Below are positions 38,361 through 47,155 of a stretch of DNA of 64,000 bases, in pieces. A model generated the notes under the pieces. That model did no database searches. It was not told the DNA's origin and was given only the letters and a program-made list of their open reading frames with translations. The number at the start of each line of letters is the position of its first letter. Position 1 is the stretch's first letter. A program made the translations under genes and the position numbers. The DNA is from an uncultured Gammaproteobacteria bacterium. Its GTDB lineage: Bacteria > Pseudomonadota > Gammaproteobacteria > PS1 > Pseudothioglobaceae. Location: positions 1-64,000 of the forward strand of contig CABXIU010000004.1 of the NCBI GenBank assembly GCA_902512305.1, given 5' to 3'.

Positions 38361-39422
38361 ATGGTAAATAATCAAGAAGAATTAAGACAAACAGCAAATC
38401 AACTTGCTACTAGAGGCAAAGGGCTGCTTGCAGTAGATGAATCTACTCCAACAATTGGAAAGCGACTTGCAGGAATCAATGTTGAAAATACTGAAGAAAA
38501 TCGTCAGGCATATCGAGGAATGCTTTTTACAACAGAAGGCCTTGGTCAATTTATCAGTGGTGTAATACTTTTTGAGGAAACACTTTATCAAAACCATGCT
38601 GACGGTGAGGCAATGGTCTCAAAAATTAATAAGTTGGGAATTATTCCTGGTATTAAGGTTGATAAGGGACTTAGTCCATTGGCTGGAGCGCATGAAGTTG
38701 AAACTTGGTGTAAGGGGCTAGAAGGTCTTGCTGAGAGAACTGCTGAGTATTATAAGCAAGGGGCTCGCTTTGCTAAATGGCGTGCAGTATTACAAATTAC
38801 TTCTGATGGCTGTCCCTCTGACCTTGCAATTAAAGAAAATGCATGGGGTCTTGCAAGATATGCAAAAATTTGTCAAGATTCAGGACTTGTTCCAATTATT
38901 GAGCCTGAAATTCTAATGGACGGTGATCACACTATTGAAAAAACTGCAGAAGTACAAGAAAAAGTTCTTGTAGAAGTCTATAAAGCTTGTTCTGAAAACA
39001 GTGTGTTTCTAGAGGGAACATTATTGAAGCCTTCTATGACTGTATCTGGTGCAGATAACAACAACAAAGCTGGCTCTGAAGAAGTTGCCAAGATGACTGT
39101 AAGAACGATGAATCGCTGTGTACCTGCTGCCGTTCCAGGCATTATGTTCTTGTCAGGAGGGTTAACCGAAGAGGATGCCTCTGTTTATCTTAATACTATG
39201 AATAGCATAGAGCATAAGAGCGCTACTAGTCTAACATTCTCATATGGAAGAGCACTTCAACAATCTTGTTTGCAAGCCTGGAAAGGGACGGATGTTGAAG
39301 CTGGTCAAAAAGCGCTATTTGCAAGATGTCAAGCTAATTCAGAAGCTTCTACAGGAGACTATGTTGCAGGTTCTCAGCCTTCATCTCAAGACACCCTCTT
39401 TGAGGCAGGTTATAAGTACTAA
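38361..39422 (+). CDS. Fructose-bisphosphate aldolase, class I
   Basis: Schiff-base aldolase of the classical (eukaryote-like) class I family. The N-terminus GKGLLAVDESTPTIGKRL and the Schiff-base lysine in EGTLLKPSMTV match; a class II zinc enzyme is excluded. The track GTG at 38352 is part of the AGGG ribosome site; ATG 38361 gives 353 residues. Last gene of the glycolytic/Calvin cluster, followed by a terminator. Confidence 0.94.
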   Translation: MVNNQEELRQTANQLATRGKGLLAVDESTPTIGKRLAGINVENTEENRQAYRGMLFTTEGLGQFISGVILFEETLYQNHADGEAMVSKINKLGIIPGIKVDKGLSPLAGAHEVETWCKGLEGLAERTAEYYKQGARFAKWRAVLQITSDGCPSDLAIKENAWGLARYAKICQDSGLVPIIEPEILMDGDHTIEKTAEVQEKVLVEVYKACSENSVFLEGTLLKPSMTVSGADNNNKAGSEEVAKMTVRTMNRCVPAAVPGIMFLSGGLTEEDASVYLNTMNSIEHKSATSLTFSYGRALQQSCLQAWKGTDVEAGQKALFARCQANSEASTGDYVAGSQPSSQDTLFEAGYKY

Positions 39423-39437
39423 AATTGCAATACATTG

Positions 39438-39469
39438 AGGCTTTGACTATATTTATCAAGTCATAGCCT
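39438..39469 (+). repeat. Imperfect hairpin after the aldolase gene
   Basis: AGGCTTTGACT pairs with AGTCATAGCCT with one mismatch (T:T) and a 10-base loop. It has no T-run, and is followed closely by the true terminator; it may protect the 3' end of the glycolytic mRNA. Confidence 0.45.
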
Positions 39470-39486
39470 TAATGCGTATAATGAAT

Positions 39487-39510
39487 GGCCCGAATTATCG
39501 GGCCTTTTTT
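39487..39510 (+). terminator. Intrinsic terminator of the tkt-fba operon
   Basis: GGCCCGA-ATTA-TCGGGCC stem-loop followed directly by six T residues. It lies 64 bases after the aldolase stop and 18 bases before the chosen mnmG start, which shows that the upstream extension of the mnmG frame in the ORF track is not coding. Confidence 0.9.
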
Positions 39511-39528
39511 ATTGAGATTATTAAAAGA

Positions 39529-41400
39529 ATGAAACAAAGTAAATATTATCCTGTAATTGTTGTTGGTGGTGGCCATGCTGGTACAGAAGCTGCGCTTGCT
39601 TCAGCTCGAATGGGTGTAGATACCTTGTTAATCACTCATAATATAGAGACGATTGGTCAGATGAGCTGTAATCCAGCTATAGGTGGTATTGGCAAAGGCC
39701 ACCTTGTAAAAGAAATAGATGCAATGGGTGGATTGATGGCGGAAGCTATCGATTTAGCGGGCATTCAGTTTAGGACTTTGAATGCATCAAAGGGGCCTGC
39801 TGTTAGAGCTACAAGAGTACAGGCAGACAGACTTTTGTACAAAGCAGCGATTAGAAAGAAGATTGAAAATCAAGAAAAATTAAAAATATTCCAACAACCA
39901 GTTGATGATTTAATAATAGAGAATAACAAGGTGAAAGGGGTTGTGACTCAAATGGGTCTTGAGTTTTTCTCTGATAAAGTTATCTTAACCTCAGGTACTT
40001 TTTTAGGTGGGATTATTCATATTGGTCAGGAAAACTATCAGGGTGGAAGAGCTGGAGATGCACCTGCCAATATCCTATCAGAAAGATTACGATCTTATGA
40101 TTTAGGGGTAGGCAGACTTAAAACTGGCACGCCTCCTAGGTTAGATGGTAGAACGATTAATTTCAACCTGCTTCAAAAACAAGAGGGTGACACTCTATTG
40201 CCTAGCTTTTCATTTATGGGTAAAGTCACTGACCATCCTGAGCAGATTCCTTGTTTTATTACTCATACCAACTCAAGAACTCACGAATATATTACTAATG
40301 GCCTGAAAGACTCACCACTTTTCAGTGGGAAAATTGAGGGTGTCGGACCAAGATATTGTCCCTCGATAGAAGATAAGGTTGTTAGGTTTGCTGAAAGAGA
40401 GTCTCATCAAATATTTGTTGAGCCTGAGGGATTAACTACTCATGAAGTTTATCCGAATGGAATTTCTACTTCATTGGCTTATGAAGTTCAAGAAGAGTTT
40501 GTAAACTCAATTAAAGGCTTTGAAAATGCCAAGATTATTCGTCCAGGATACGCAATTGAGTATGACTTTTTTGACCCTAGAGGTCTAAAACAAACGTTAG
40601 AAGTTAAGAAAATATCTGGTTTGTTTTTTGCAGGACAAATAAATGGAACCACTGGATATGAAGAAGCAGCAGCTCAGGGCTTGCTTGCTGGTATCAATGC
40701 AGCATTACAGGTTCAAGAAAAAAATGCTTGGACTCCAAAGAGGGACGAATCTTATATCGGGGTCATGGTTGATGATCTAACAACCAAAGGAGCAACAGAG
40801 CCATATCGAATGTTTACCTCAAGAGCTGAATATCGATTACTTCTTAGAGAAGATAATGCTGATGAGAGATTAACTCCACAAGCAAGAGAGTTGGGGCTTG
40901 TTGACGATCTTCGTTGGCAATCCTTTAATGGAAAGTATGAGCAAGTTGCTCTTGAAAAAAAACGGCTAAAGTCCTTTTGGATTCAATCAGGTGACAGTCA
41001 GGTTGAAGAGGTTCTTGGAATAAAGCTTAGCCATGAGTATAGCCTAGAGGCTTTGCTTAAAAGACCAAATATTGATTACAAATTACTCAGTATGATTGAA
41101 AGTGCACAACCTTTTCTAGAGGACAGATTAATTATTGAACAGGTAGAAAATCAAATTAAGTACGAAGGCTATATTAAAAGGCAGTTGGATGAAATTGAAA
41201 AATACCGTAAAAATGAAAACACTAAACTTTCTTCTAACATTGATTACAATGAAATTAAAGCATTATCAAATGAAGTAAGACAAAAGTTAAATCAGTTTAA
41301 GCCCGAAACAATAGGCCAGGCTAGTAGAATTCAAGGAGTTACTCCCGCCTCAATTTCGATATTATTGGTATATCTAAAAACTTATAAAACGCTATCGTGA
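39529..41400 (+). CDS. mnmG: tRNA uridine-5-carboxymethylaminomethyl modification protein MnmG (GidA)
   Basis: FAD protein that with MnmE modifies the wobble uridine of several tRNAs. The dinucleotide motif [19 protein letters not shown] opens the protein, followed by [24 protein letters not shown] and later GTGTPPRL-like and [15 protein letters not shown] segments. The track start at 39472 crosses a terminator; the Met at 39529 begins at the FAD domain and gives 623 residues, close to the family norm. It overlaps rsmG by 4 bases. Confidence 0.95.
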   Translation: MKQSKYYPVIVVGGGHAGTEAALASARMGVDTLLITHNIETIGQMSCNPAIGGIGKGHLVKEIDAMGGLMAEAIDLAGIQFRTLNASKGPAVRATRVQADRLLYKAAIRKKIENQEKLKIFQQPVDDLIIENNKVKGVVTQMGLEFFSDKVILTSGTFLGGIIHIGQENYQGGRAGDAPANILSERLRSYDLGVGRLKTGTPPRLDGRTINFNLLQKQEGDTLLPSFSFMGKVTDHPEQIPCFITHTNSRTHEYITNGLKDSPLFSGKIEGVGPRYCPSIEDKVVRFAERESHQIFVEPEGLTTHEVYPNGISTSLAYEVQEEFVNSIKGFENAKIIRPGYAIEYDFFDPRGLKQTLEVKKISGLFFAGQINGTTGYEEAAAQGLLAGINAALQVQEKNAWTPKRDESYIGVMVDDLTTKGATEPYRMFTSRAEYRLLLREDNADERLTPQARELGLVDDLRWQSFNGKYEQVALEKKRLKSFWIQSGDSQVEEVLGIKLSHEYSLEALLKRPNIDYKLLSMIESAQPFLEDRLIIEQVENQIKYEGYIKRQLDEIEKYRKNENTKLSSNIDYNEIKALSNEVRQKLNQFKPETIGQASRIQGVTPASISILLVYLKTYKTLS

Positions 41401-42008
41401 TTGAAACAGAAAGATTGCTTTGTGAAGGCGCAGAGCTTATGGATATTGCTCTTTCAGAAAATCAAGTTAATCAACTTTTGACTTACAATGAACTTATCAT
41501 TAAATGGAATAAGGTATACAACTTAAGTGCAATACGTGATCCTATCGAATCAATCAAAAAACATATATTGGACAGTCTTTCAATATTAACTTTCATTAAA
41601 TCTGGCTTGTTATTAGATGTAGGCTCTGGAGCTGGCTTACCAGGAATTGTTATTGCAATTATGAAAACAAAAACTAATGTATTTACTATAGACAGTGTTG
41701 GCAAAAAATGTCGATTTATGCAAACTGTTAAGACTGAATTGTCATTAGCAAATCTAACCGTTATTAATAATAGGGTTGAGGCATTTAGTTATGAAGAAGC
41801 ATTTCCACAAATTGTATCCAGGGCTTTTTCATCTGCAGTTGATACATTAGAAAAAACCCAACATTTAATTTCTACTGATGGGAGCTATTTGCTGATGAAG
41901 GGAGATAATGTTGATCAGGAAAATATTGAAAATATGAACTCTAGAGTTCATATTTTAAAGGTACCATTTGTCTCAGATATGAGATCACTTTTAGAAATTA
42001 ATATATAA
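41397..42008 (+). CDS. rsmG: 16S rRNA (guanine-N7) methyltransferase RsmG (GidB)
   Basis: Methylates G527 of 16S rRNA. The SAM-binding motif [18 protein letters not shown] is typical, preceded by [13 protein letters not shown] and HILDSL. 203 residues. GTG start in a GTGA overlap with mnmG, the usual neighbour in bacteria. Confidence 0.93.
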   Translation: MIETERLLCEGAELMDIALSENQVNQLLTYNELIIKWNKVYNLSAIRDPIESIKKHILDSLSILTFIKSGLLLDVGSGAGLPGIVIAIMKTKTNVFTIDSVGKKCRFMQTVKTELSLANLTVINNRVEAFSYEEAFPQIVSRAFSSAVDTLEKTQHLISTDGSYLLMKGDNVDQENIENMNSRVHILKVPFVSDMRSLLEINI

Positions 42009-42015
42009 TTTTATT

Positions 42016-42786
42016 ATGCAAATAGTCGATTCTCATTGTCATATTGATCGCGTTGATTTAGATGCATTTGGTGGAAGTATAGAATCAATGCTAAAACATG
42101 CGGCTGAGTTTTCAGTTACCAAGTTTCTTTGTATTTGCATTGATTTAGAGCATTTTGATCAAGTCCATGATTTATCAAAATCTTATCCTAATATTTACTC
42201 ATCTGTTGGTGTTCATCCAACAGAAGTGAATTGTAAAGACCCATCCATTGAAGAGTTATTAGAATATGCCAAAAGTGATAGAGTCATTGCCATTGGTGAG
42301 ACAGGGCTAGATTATTTCCACGTGAGAAAAGATCAGGCTGATTGGCAGAGAGATCGCTTTAAAAGGCATATTGCCGCATCAAATGACTCAGGTAAGCCAA
42401 TGATTATTCATATGCGAGACTCAAAGGATGACACCATAGAAATTCTGTCTAAAGAAAAGGCAAAAAAAGGGGTAATGCATTGCTTTGCAGAGGATTTAGA
42501 GACTGCTCAAGCCGCTCTCGATTTAGGTTTCTATATTTCTTTTTCTGGTATTTTGACCTTCAAAAGTGCACAAAATTTAAGAGATGTTGCACAAAAAATT
42601 CCTGCTGAACGTATTTTGGTAGAAACAGACGCTCCGTATCTAACTCCCGTTCCTTATAGAGGAAAGCCAAACAGTCCAGCCTATACTTATTACGTTGCTG
42701 AAAAGCTTGCTGAGATTCGTAATGCAAGTATTTCAGAGATTGCCAAGACAACCACTCAAAACTTCAATCGGTTATTCTTTTCTTGA
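42016..42786 (+). CDS. TatD family metal-dependent hydrolase/deoxyribonuclease
   Basis: TIM-barrel metallohydrolase. Metal ligands are seen in VDSHCHID, AIGETGLDY, IIHMRDS, MHCFAED and LVETDAPYLTP. 256 residues, the normal size (YcfH/TatD). Substrate (DNA 3' ends or D-aminoacyl-tRNA-like) is not resolved. It sits 7 bases after rsmG. Confidence 0.93.
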   Translation: MQIVDSHCHIDRVDLDAFGGSIESMLKHAAEFSVTKFLCICIDLEHFDQVHDLSKSYPNIYSSVGVHPTEVNCKDPSIEELLEYAKSDRVIAIGETGLDYFHVRKDQADWQRDRFKRHIAASNDSGKPMIIHMRDSKDDTIEILSKEKAKKGVMHCFAEDLETAQAALDLGFYISFSGILTFKSAQNLRDVAQKIPAERILVETDAPYLTPVPYRGKPNSPAYTYYVAEKLAEIRNASISEIAKTTTQNFNRLFFS

Positions 42787-42790
42787 ATTT

Positions 42791-43714
42791 ATGACTATTC
42801 ATGATGCACCAAGGTTTGTAACAGTCGATGATTTTTCTGTTGGACAGAGGCTTGATAATTATTTGATAAAACAACTTAAAGGTGTCCCAAAATCTAGAAT
42901 TTATCGCATCATAAGAAAGGGTGAGGTTAGAGTCAATAAAGGGAGAAAAAAAGCTGACTACAAGCTTAATTCTGAAGACATCATCCGAATACCACCAATA
43001 AGAACTTCCTCAGAGAAAGACCTAAAGCCATCAGAGGGTTTCCTTAAGTCACTTAACTCATCAATTCTTTATGAGGATAAAGGCTTGTTGATAATCAATA
43101 AGAGTCATGGAATGGCTGTCCATGGAGGAAGTGGCGTCAGTGTGGGTATCATAGAGGCTCTAAAGTCTCAGTATAAAGAACCAATAGAGCTCGTTCATAG
43201 ATTGGATAGGGCTACCTCAGGGTGTTTAATGCTTGCCAAAAAAAGATCGGTCCTCAAGTCGTTACACGAACAATTGGTAAATCACGAACTAGAAAAGCGA
43301 TACTTAGCTCTTGTTAAGAATACTTGGAGTAAGAAAAAACATATTATAGATGCACCAATTTTTCAAAACTCTAGATATAGCGTTATTGATTCAAAAGGTA
43401 AAGAGTCGTTAAGTCATTTTCATCCAATAAAAAATTTTAAACTCGGTGAATATAGTGCTTCACTGGTTGAAATATCAATAGAAACAGGAAGGACACATCA
43501 AATTCGTGTTCATGCGCAGTTTGCCAAACATCCAGTTGCACAGGACAATAAGTATGGCGATGCTGACTTTGATCAGTTTATGAAATCAAAAGGTTTAAAT
43601 CGCTTATTTTTGCACGCAAAAACCATTATTTTTACAAACCCAATGACCAATCAAATTCAAAAGGTCAATGCGCCTCTACCCAATGACTTAGAAGAATTAT
43701 TAAATACATTATGA
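42791..43714 (+). CDS. rluC: 23S rRNA pseudouridine synthase, RluC/RluD family
   Basis: Isomerises specific uridines of 23S rRNA. An N-terminal S4 RNA-binding domain (VGQRLDNYLIKQLKG, GEVRVNKGRKK) precedes the catalytic domain with HRLDRATSGCLML, whose Asp is the nucleophile, and TGRTHQIRVH. The track start 42695 overlaps tatD widely; ATG 42791 begins 5 bases after tatD and gives 307 residues. RluC is the best fit because of sequence around the S4 domain; RluD is possible. Confidence 0.9.
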   Translation: MTIHDAPRFVTVDDFSVGQRLDNYLIKQLKGVPKSRIYRIIRKGEVRVNKGRKKADYKLNSEDIIRIPPIRTSSEKDLKPSEGFLKSLNSSILYEDKGLLIINKSHGMAVHGGSGVSVGIIEALKSQYKEPIELVHRLDRATSGCLMLAKKRSVLKSLHEQLVNHELEKRYLALVKNTWSKKKHIIDAPIFQNSRYSVIDSKGKESLSHFHPIKNFKLGEYSASLVEISIETGRTHQIRVHAQFAKHPVAQDNKYGDADFDQFMKSKGLNRLFLHAKTIIFTNPMTNQIQKVNAPLPNDLEELLNTL

Positions 43715-44553
43715 ATGCATATATTCGATTAATGAGGTTAGATAAACCAATTGGATCTTTGTTACTATTATGGCCAACCTATTGGGCACTTTTCTTAAGT
43801 GCAGATGGATGGCCAGATTTGGATTTATTAATCATCTTTACTTTAGGCGTTATTATTATGAGAAGTGCCGGATGTGTTATTAATGATTTTGCAGATCGAA
43901 ATATCGATAAACATATTAAAAGAACAGAAACTAGACCTCTTACATCAGGTGAAATTTCACCAAAGTCAGCACTAATATTATTTGTAATATTATTACTTTT
44001 TGCGCTAATTTTAGTTCTACAAACAAACTTATTGACAATCCAGCTTTCATTCATAGCTCTAGTATTAGCAGCCTTATATCCCTTTACAAAGAGATGGACT
44101 AATTTACCACAGTTGGTTTTGGGCGCAGCATTTGGTATGAGTGTGCCTATGGCATTTAGTGCTCAAACTGGTTCTATTCCTTTATCTGCAGTCTGGGTTT
44201 TTATTGCAACAATAGTTTGGACTTTGATTTATGACACGTTTTATGCGATGGCAGATCGTGATGAAGATATAAAAATTGGTGTTAAGTCGAGCGCAATTCT
44301 CTTTAAAAAGCACGATCAAGTTGTCATTTCCTTACTGCAATTTTTACTCATTTTAATTTTTATAATAATTGGAAATATGTTTAATTTAGGACTAATTTAC
44401 TATTTTTCATTAATTATTATTAGTCTTTTTATGGTTTACCATCAGTTTTTGATGAAAAAACGCCAAAATAAAGATTATTTCAAGGCTTTTATCAACAACA
44501 ATTATGTTGGTATGACAGCATTTGCTGGTATTTTTCTGTCTGTAGCATTGTAA
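43711..44553 (+). CDS. ubiA: 4-hydroxybenzoate polyprenyltransferase
   Basis: Membrane enzyme attaching the polyprenyl chain in ubiquinone synthesis. Both Asp-rich motifs are present: NDFADRNIDKHIKRT and YDTFYAMADRDED. About eight hydrophobic segments; 280 residues. Start overlaps rluC by 4 bases. The usual partner ubiC is not adjacent. Confidence 0.94.
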   Translation: MNAYIRLMRLDKPIGSLLLLWPTYWALFLSADGWPDLDLLIIFTLGVIIMRSAGCVINDFADRNIDKHIKRTETRPLTSGEISPKSALILFVILLLFALILVLQTNLLTIQLSFIALVLAALYPFTKRWTNLPQLVLGAAFGMSVPMAFSAQTGSIPLSAVWVFIATIVWTLIYDTFYAMADRDEDIKIGVKSSAILFKKHDQVVISLLQFLLILIFIIIGNMFNLGLIYYFSLIIISLFMVYHQFLMKKRQNKDYFKAFINNNYVGMTAFAGIFLSVAL

Positions 44554-44638
44554 AGTAGATTATTGTTGTTTTTTTGCAACTTTTAAGCAATTATTAGTTA
44601 TTTTTGCTTAATTTAGTGTTTTTTTTCATCAATAAAAC

Positions 44639-44720
44639 TTGACACTCAGTTTTCGTTACTATAAAAAGTGCACCAATCGGCAAAGATGCTGGTTATCTTT
44701 ATAACTAATGGAGAGAAAAT
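44639..44720 (+). promoter_or_regulatory. Promoter and leader of small membrane protein gene, copy 1
   Basis: A perfect TTGACA (44639-44644) is followed after 15 bases by TATAAA (44660-44665). The leader continues to a strong GGAGAGAA ribosome site. From 44658 to 44726 the sequence matches copy 2 at 62 of 69 positions with no gap, so the leader is more conserved than the coding part. Confidence 0.7.
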
Positions 44721-44936
44721 ATGTTAAGTAATGTAACTGGTTGGATAAAAAAATTAACAGAAGCAGGTGTAGGTCTTGTAGGACTTGCAATTGTTGCACA
44801 AGTAATCTTTGGTTCTAGTGTAGCATTCCTTCCTGGTGATGTTGTTTCTACTCTTATGGGTTTAATTGGCTCACTTGGTGGTGCTGGCTTAGTTGGCTTA
44901 ATCACTGCAGGATTGTTGTACCAAATTCTGAAGTAA
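44721..44936 (+). CDS. Small two-helix membrane protein, tandem copy 1
   Basis: Unrecognised 71-residue protein. An amphipathic start (WIKKLTEAG) leads to a hydrophobic helix (about residues 17-31), a FLPGDVV turn, then a second Gly-rich hydrophobic region (about 43-68). There is no signal peptide or Cys. It is about 42/71 identical by hand alignment with the next gene. Its own promoter, strong ribosome site and terminator suggest high, independent expression. It could be a membrane-active peptide, a small transporter-like oligomer or a structural membrane protein; none can be chosen. Real coding is supported by the duplicate with conservative substitutions. Confidence 0.85.
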   Translation: MLSNVTGWIKKLTEAGVGLVGLAIVAQVIFGSSVAFLPGDVVSTLMGLIGSLGGAGLVGLITAGLLYQILK

Positions 44937-44957
44937 GCAATTCCATATTAACTCAAT

Positions 44958-44985
44958 AAAAAACCCGCTAATTAGCGGGTTTTTT
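44958..44985 (+). terminator. Intrinsic terminator, small gene copy 1
   Basis: CCCGCT-AATT-AGCGGG stem flanked by A6 and T6 runs, so it can act in both directions. The 20 bases before it (CATATTAACTCAATAAAAAA) recur exactly at copy 2. Confidence 0.92.
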
Positions 44986-45073
44986 ATCGACTTAAGAAAT
45001 ATTTATGTTTTCTGTTAAGTCTTATTAATGCAACATATTGAGGTTTTTTTACAAAAATGCAGCCTAGAAAAAC

Positions 45074-45155
45074 TTGACATAATGATATTGATACTATAAA
45101 AAGTGCATCAATCGGTATTGATGCTGGTTATCTTTTTAACAAATGGAGAGAAGAT
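45074..45155 (+). promoter_or_regulatory. Promoter and leader of small membrane protein gene, copy 2
   Basis: TTGACA (45074-45079), 15-base spacer, TATAAA (45095-45100), the same geometry as copy 1. The leader here contains a perfect ATCAAT-CGGT-ATTGAT hairpin; in copy 1 the same stretch does not pair as well. The GGAGAGAA ribosome site is conserved. Confidence 0.7.
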
Positions 45156-45374
45156 ATGTTAGACAACGTAATTGGTTGGGCAAAAAAATTAACTGAAGCA
45201 GGTGTTGCAGTAATTGCACTTGCCGTAGTTGTTCAAATAATCTTTGGCGCTGACGCTGCATTCCTTCCTGGCGATGTAACTGGCAGCTTACTTAATATTA
45301 TTAATGCGATGGGCTCTGCTAACCTAGTAGGACTGATTGCTGCGGGGTTAATATACAAAATCTATACCAGATAA
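45156..45374 (+). CDS. Small two-helix membrane protein, tandem copy 2
   Basis: 72-residue paralogue of the previous gene. Shared features are WxKKLTEAGV, the QxIFG end of helix 1, the invariant AFLPGDV turn and LVGLIxAGLxY in helix 2. Differences are mostly conservative (V/I/L/A swaps), a sign of purifying selection. It ends in a basic YKIYTR. The two copies are about 435 bases apart and in the same direction. Function unknown. Confidence 0.85.
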   Translation: MLDNVIGWAKKLTEAGVAVIALAVVVQIIFGADAAFLPGDVTGSLLNIINAMGSANLVGLIAAGLIYKIYTR

Positions 45375-45394
45375 CAATAGCATATTAACTCAAT

Positions 45395-45424
45395 AAAAAA
45401 ACCCGCCTTTACGCGGGTTTTTTA
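45395..45424. terminator. Intrinsic terminator, small gene copy 2 and possibly dapD
   Basis: ACCCGC/GCGGGT stem between A-rich and T-rich runs. It lies between the second small gene and the convergent dapD, and its symmetry suits termination from both sides. Confidence 0.88.
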
Positions 45425-45442
45425 TTATCTTAAAAGTATAAG

Positions 45443-46258
45443 TTAAATTCCTCGAAGTAGCTCGTTAATTCCAACTTTGGATCTTGTTTTGGCATCAACC
45501 TGCTTAACGATAACTGCACAATAAAGAGAGTAGCTTCCATCTGTAGAAGGGAGATTTCCTGAAACAACAACTGATCCAGCCGGTATTCGACCATAACTTA
45601 CCTCGCCAGTCATTCTGTTAAAAATTTTTGTAGATTGACCAATATAAACTCCCATTGATATAACAGCTCCTTCTTCAACAATAACACCTTCAACTACTTC
45701 TGATCTTGCGCCAATAAAACAATCATCTTCAATAATCGTTGGGCTGGCCTGTAATGGTTCTAGAACGCCTCCAATACCAACACCGCCAGAGAGGTGCACA
45801 TTTTTCCCAATTTGTGCACAAGAGCCTACTGTTGCCCATGTATCAACCATTGTTCCTGAGTCTACGTATGCACCTATATTGACATAAGAGGGCATTAAAA
45901 CAGTGTTAGGGGCAATATATGACCCTTTTCTCGCAGTTGCAGGGGGAACCACCCTAACACTGGAGGCTTGAAACTCCTTTTCAGTTGTCTCTGCATATTT
46001 AGATGGCACTTTGTCAAAGTATTGAGTGAACCCAGCTTGCATAGGGATATTATCTGCAAGTCTAAATGAGAGAAGAACCGCCTTTTTGAGCCATTCATTA
46101 ACTTGCCAATCGCCGACAGCTTTTTGTTCAGCAACTCTGGCTTTTCCAGAGTCGAGTAGATGTATTGCTTCATTAACAGCCTCTTTGATTTCAGGGCTAG
46201 CGGTATCAGGAGTTAAATGGCTTCTGTCCTCAAAGGCTGCTTCAATTATATCTTTCAT
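45443..46258 (-). CDS. dapD: Tetrahydrodipicolinate N-succinyltransferase
   Basis: Lysine/meso-diaminopimelate pathway enzyme using succinyl-CoA. Left-handed beta-helix hexapeptides are evident ([34 protein letters not shown]), with [20 protein letters not shown] diagnostic of DapD. 271 residues, standard length. Monocistronic here; znuC lies 59 bases upstream on the same strand. Confidence 0.95.
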   Translation of the reverse strand: MKDIIEAAFEDRSHLTPDTASPEIKEAVNEAIHLLDSGKARVAEQKAVGDWQVNEWLKKAVLLSFRLADNIPMQAGFTQYFDKVPSKYAETTEKEFQASSVRVVPPATARKGSYIAPNTVLMPSYVNIGAYVDSGTMVDTWATVGSCAQIGKNVHLSGGVGIGGVLEPLQASPTIIEDDCFIGARSEVVEGVIVEEGAVISMGVYIGQSTKIFNRMTGEVSYGRIPAGSVVVSGNLPSTDGSYSLYCAVIVKQVDAKTRSKVGINELLRGI

Positions 46259-46317
46259 ATCTTTAACTTAAAAAAAAGGGGGGTAATTATATCATTTACA
46301 GTGGTTTTGAGACTATT

Positions 46318-47040
46318 TTAATGCTCATGATGATGATGATTATGATGATGTTCATACGTTGCCATTAACTCATTAATTTGGTCTGCAAAAAGGTCGTTAA
46401 ATTTTGCATCTTTTAAAATAGATTCTGGAAGGCCTTCACAGCAGATATGATGATATAAACATATAACTTGCGCAGACTCTTTCATAACACGATGAAGGTC
46501 ATGAGATACCATCAATACTGCACAGTTTTGTTGCTGATGAATATCTTGAATTAGTTTATATAGTTGCATTTGTCCATCAACATCTAAATTTTGAGCCGGC
46601 TCATCCAATATTAATACATTTGGCTTATTAAGTAATGCTCTAGTCAACAAAACTTTTTGCAGTTCGCCGCCAGAAAGGTTTTTGAGTGGAGATTTTAGAA
46701 ATTCATTAATACCTGTCAATTCAAAAGTCTGCTGCATAAATGTAGCATCTAGTTTCTGATTCAAAGTAAGAAAATCTTTGACAGAAATAGGTATGTATGG
46801 ATTGGCTGTAAAGGTTTGAGGCGTATAACCGAATTTGATTTCACCTTTATAGGTAATTTCCCCAGAGTCTTGTTTAATGATGCCTAGTAGAATTTTAATT
46901 AATGAGCTTTTTCCAGCGCCATTTGGGCCAATGAGCGTGATAAATTCACCTTGATGGAGTTTAAAACTAACATCATCGAGAATATTTTTGCCACTATTGC
47001 TAAGGCTTATATTATTGAGAGTTATGAGAGCATCAGACAT
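46318..47040 (-). CDS. znuC: Zinc ABC transporter ATPase
   Basis: ATPase of the ZnuABC-type zinc importer. Walker A GPNGAGKSS, signature LSGGELQKVLLTRALL, Walker B VLILDEPAQNLD. The 240-residue protein ends in a His-rich tail (YEHHHNHHHHEH), a metal-binding feature seen in zinc transport components. The permease and binding protein are not in this window, so the transporter genes are split or the neighbours lie elsewhere. A 20-base palindrome lies 9 bases upstream of the start codon. Confidence 0.88.
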   Translation of the reverse strand: MSDALITLNNISLSNSGKNILDDVSFKLHQGEFITLIGPNGAGKSSLIKILLGIIKQDSGEITYKGEIKFGYTPQTFTANPYIPISVKDFLTLNQKLDATFMQQTFELTGINEFLKSPLKNLSGGELQKVLLTRALLNKPNVLILDEPAQNLDVDGQMQLYKLIQDIHQQQNCAVLMVSHDLHRVMKESAQVICLYHHICCEGLPESILKDAKFNDLFADQINELMATYEHHHNHHHHEH

Positions 47041-47049
47041 CTCTATATT

Positions 47050-47069
47050 TTATCTAACAATTTAGATAA
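47050..47069. promoter_or_regulatory. Palindrome upstream of znuC, possible operator
   Basis: TTATCTAA-CAAT-TTAGATAA is a perfect 8-bp inverted repeat just before znuC in the region divergent from polA. Position suggests a repressor site, with Zur the obvious candidate; the sequence is not a close match to the E. coli Zur box. An RNA hairpin covering the ribosome site region is the alternative. Confidence 0.45.
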
Positions 47070-47155
47070 TCAAGTCCAAAATAGAAAGTTTGAAATATCA
47101 AATGCATTGTCTAGTTTCTAAGAACTAAAACTTAGTTTAGATGTAAAATTTAGGT

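Noticed and set aside
39472-39528. N-terminal extension of MnmG
   Set aside because: It would translate through a strong intrinsic terminator, and the family normally starts at the FAD motif.
42695-42790. N-terminal extension of the pseudouridine synthase
   Set aside because: It overlaps the end of tatD in another frame and is not part of the S4 domain.
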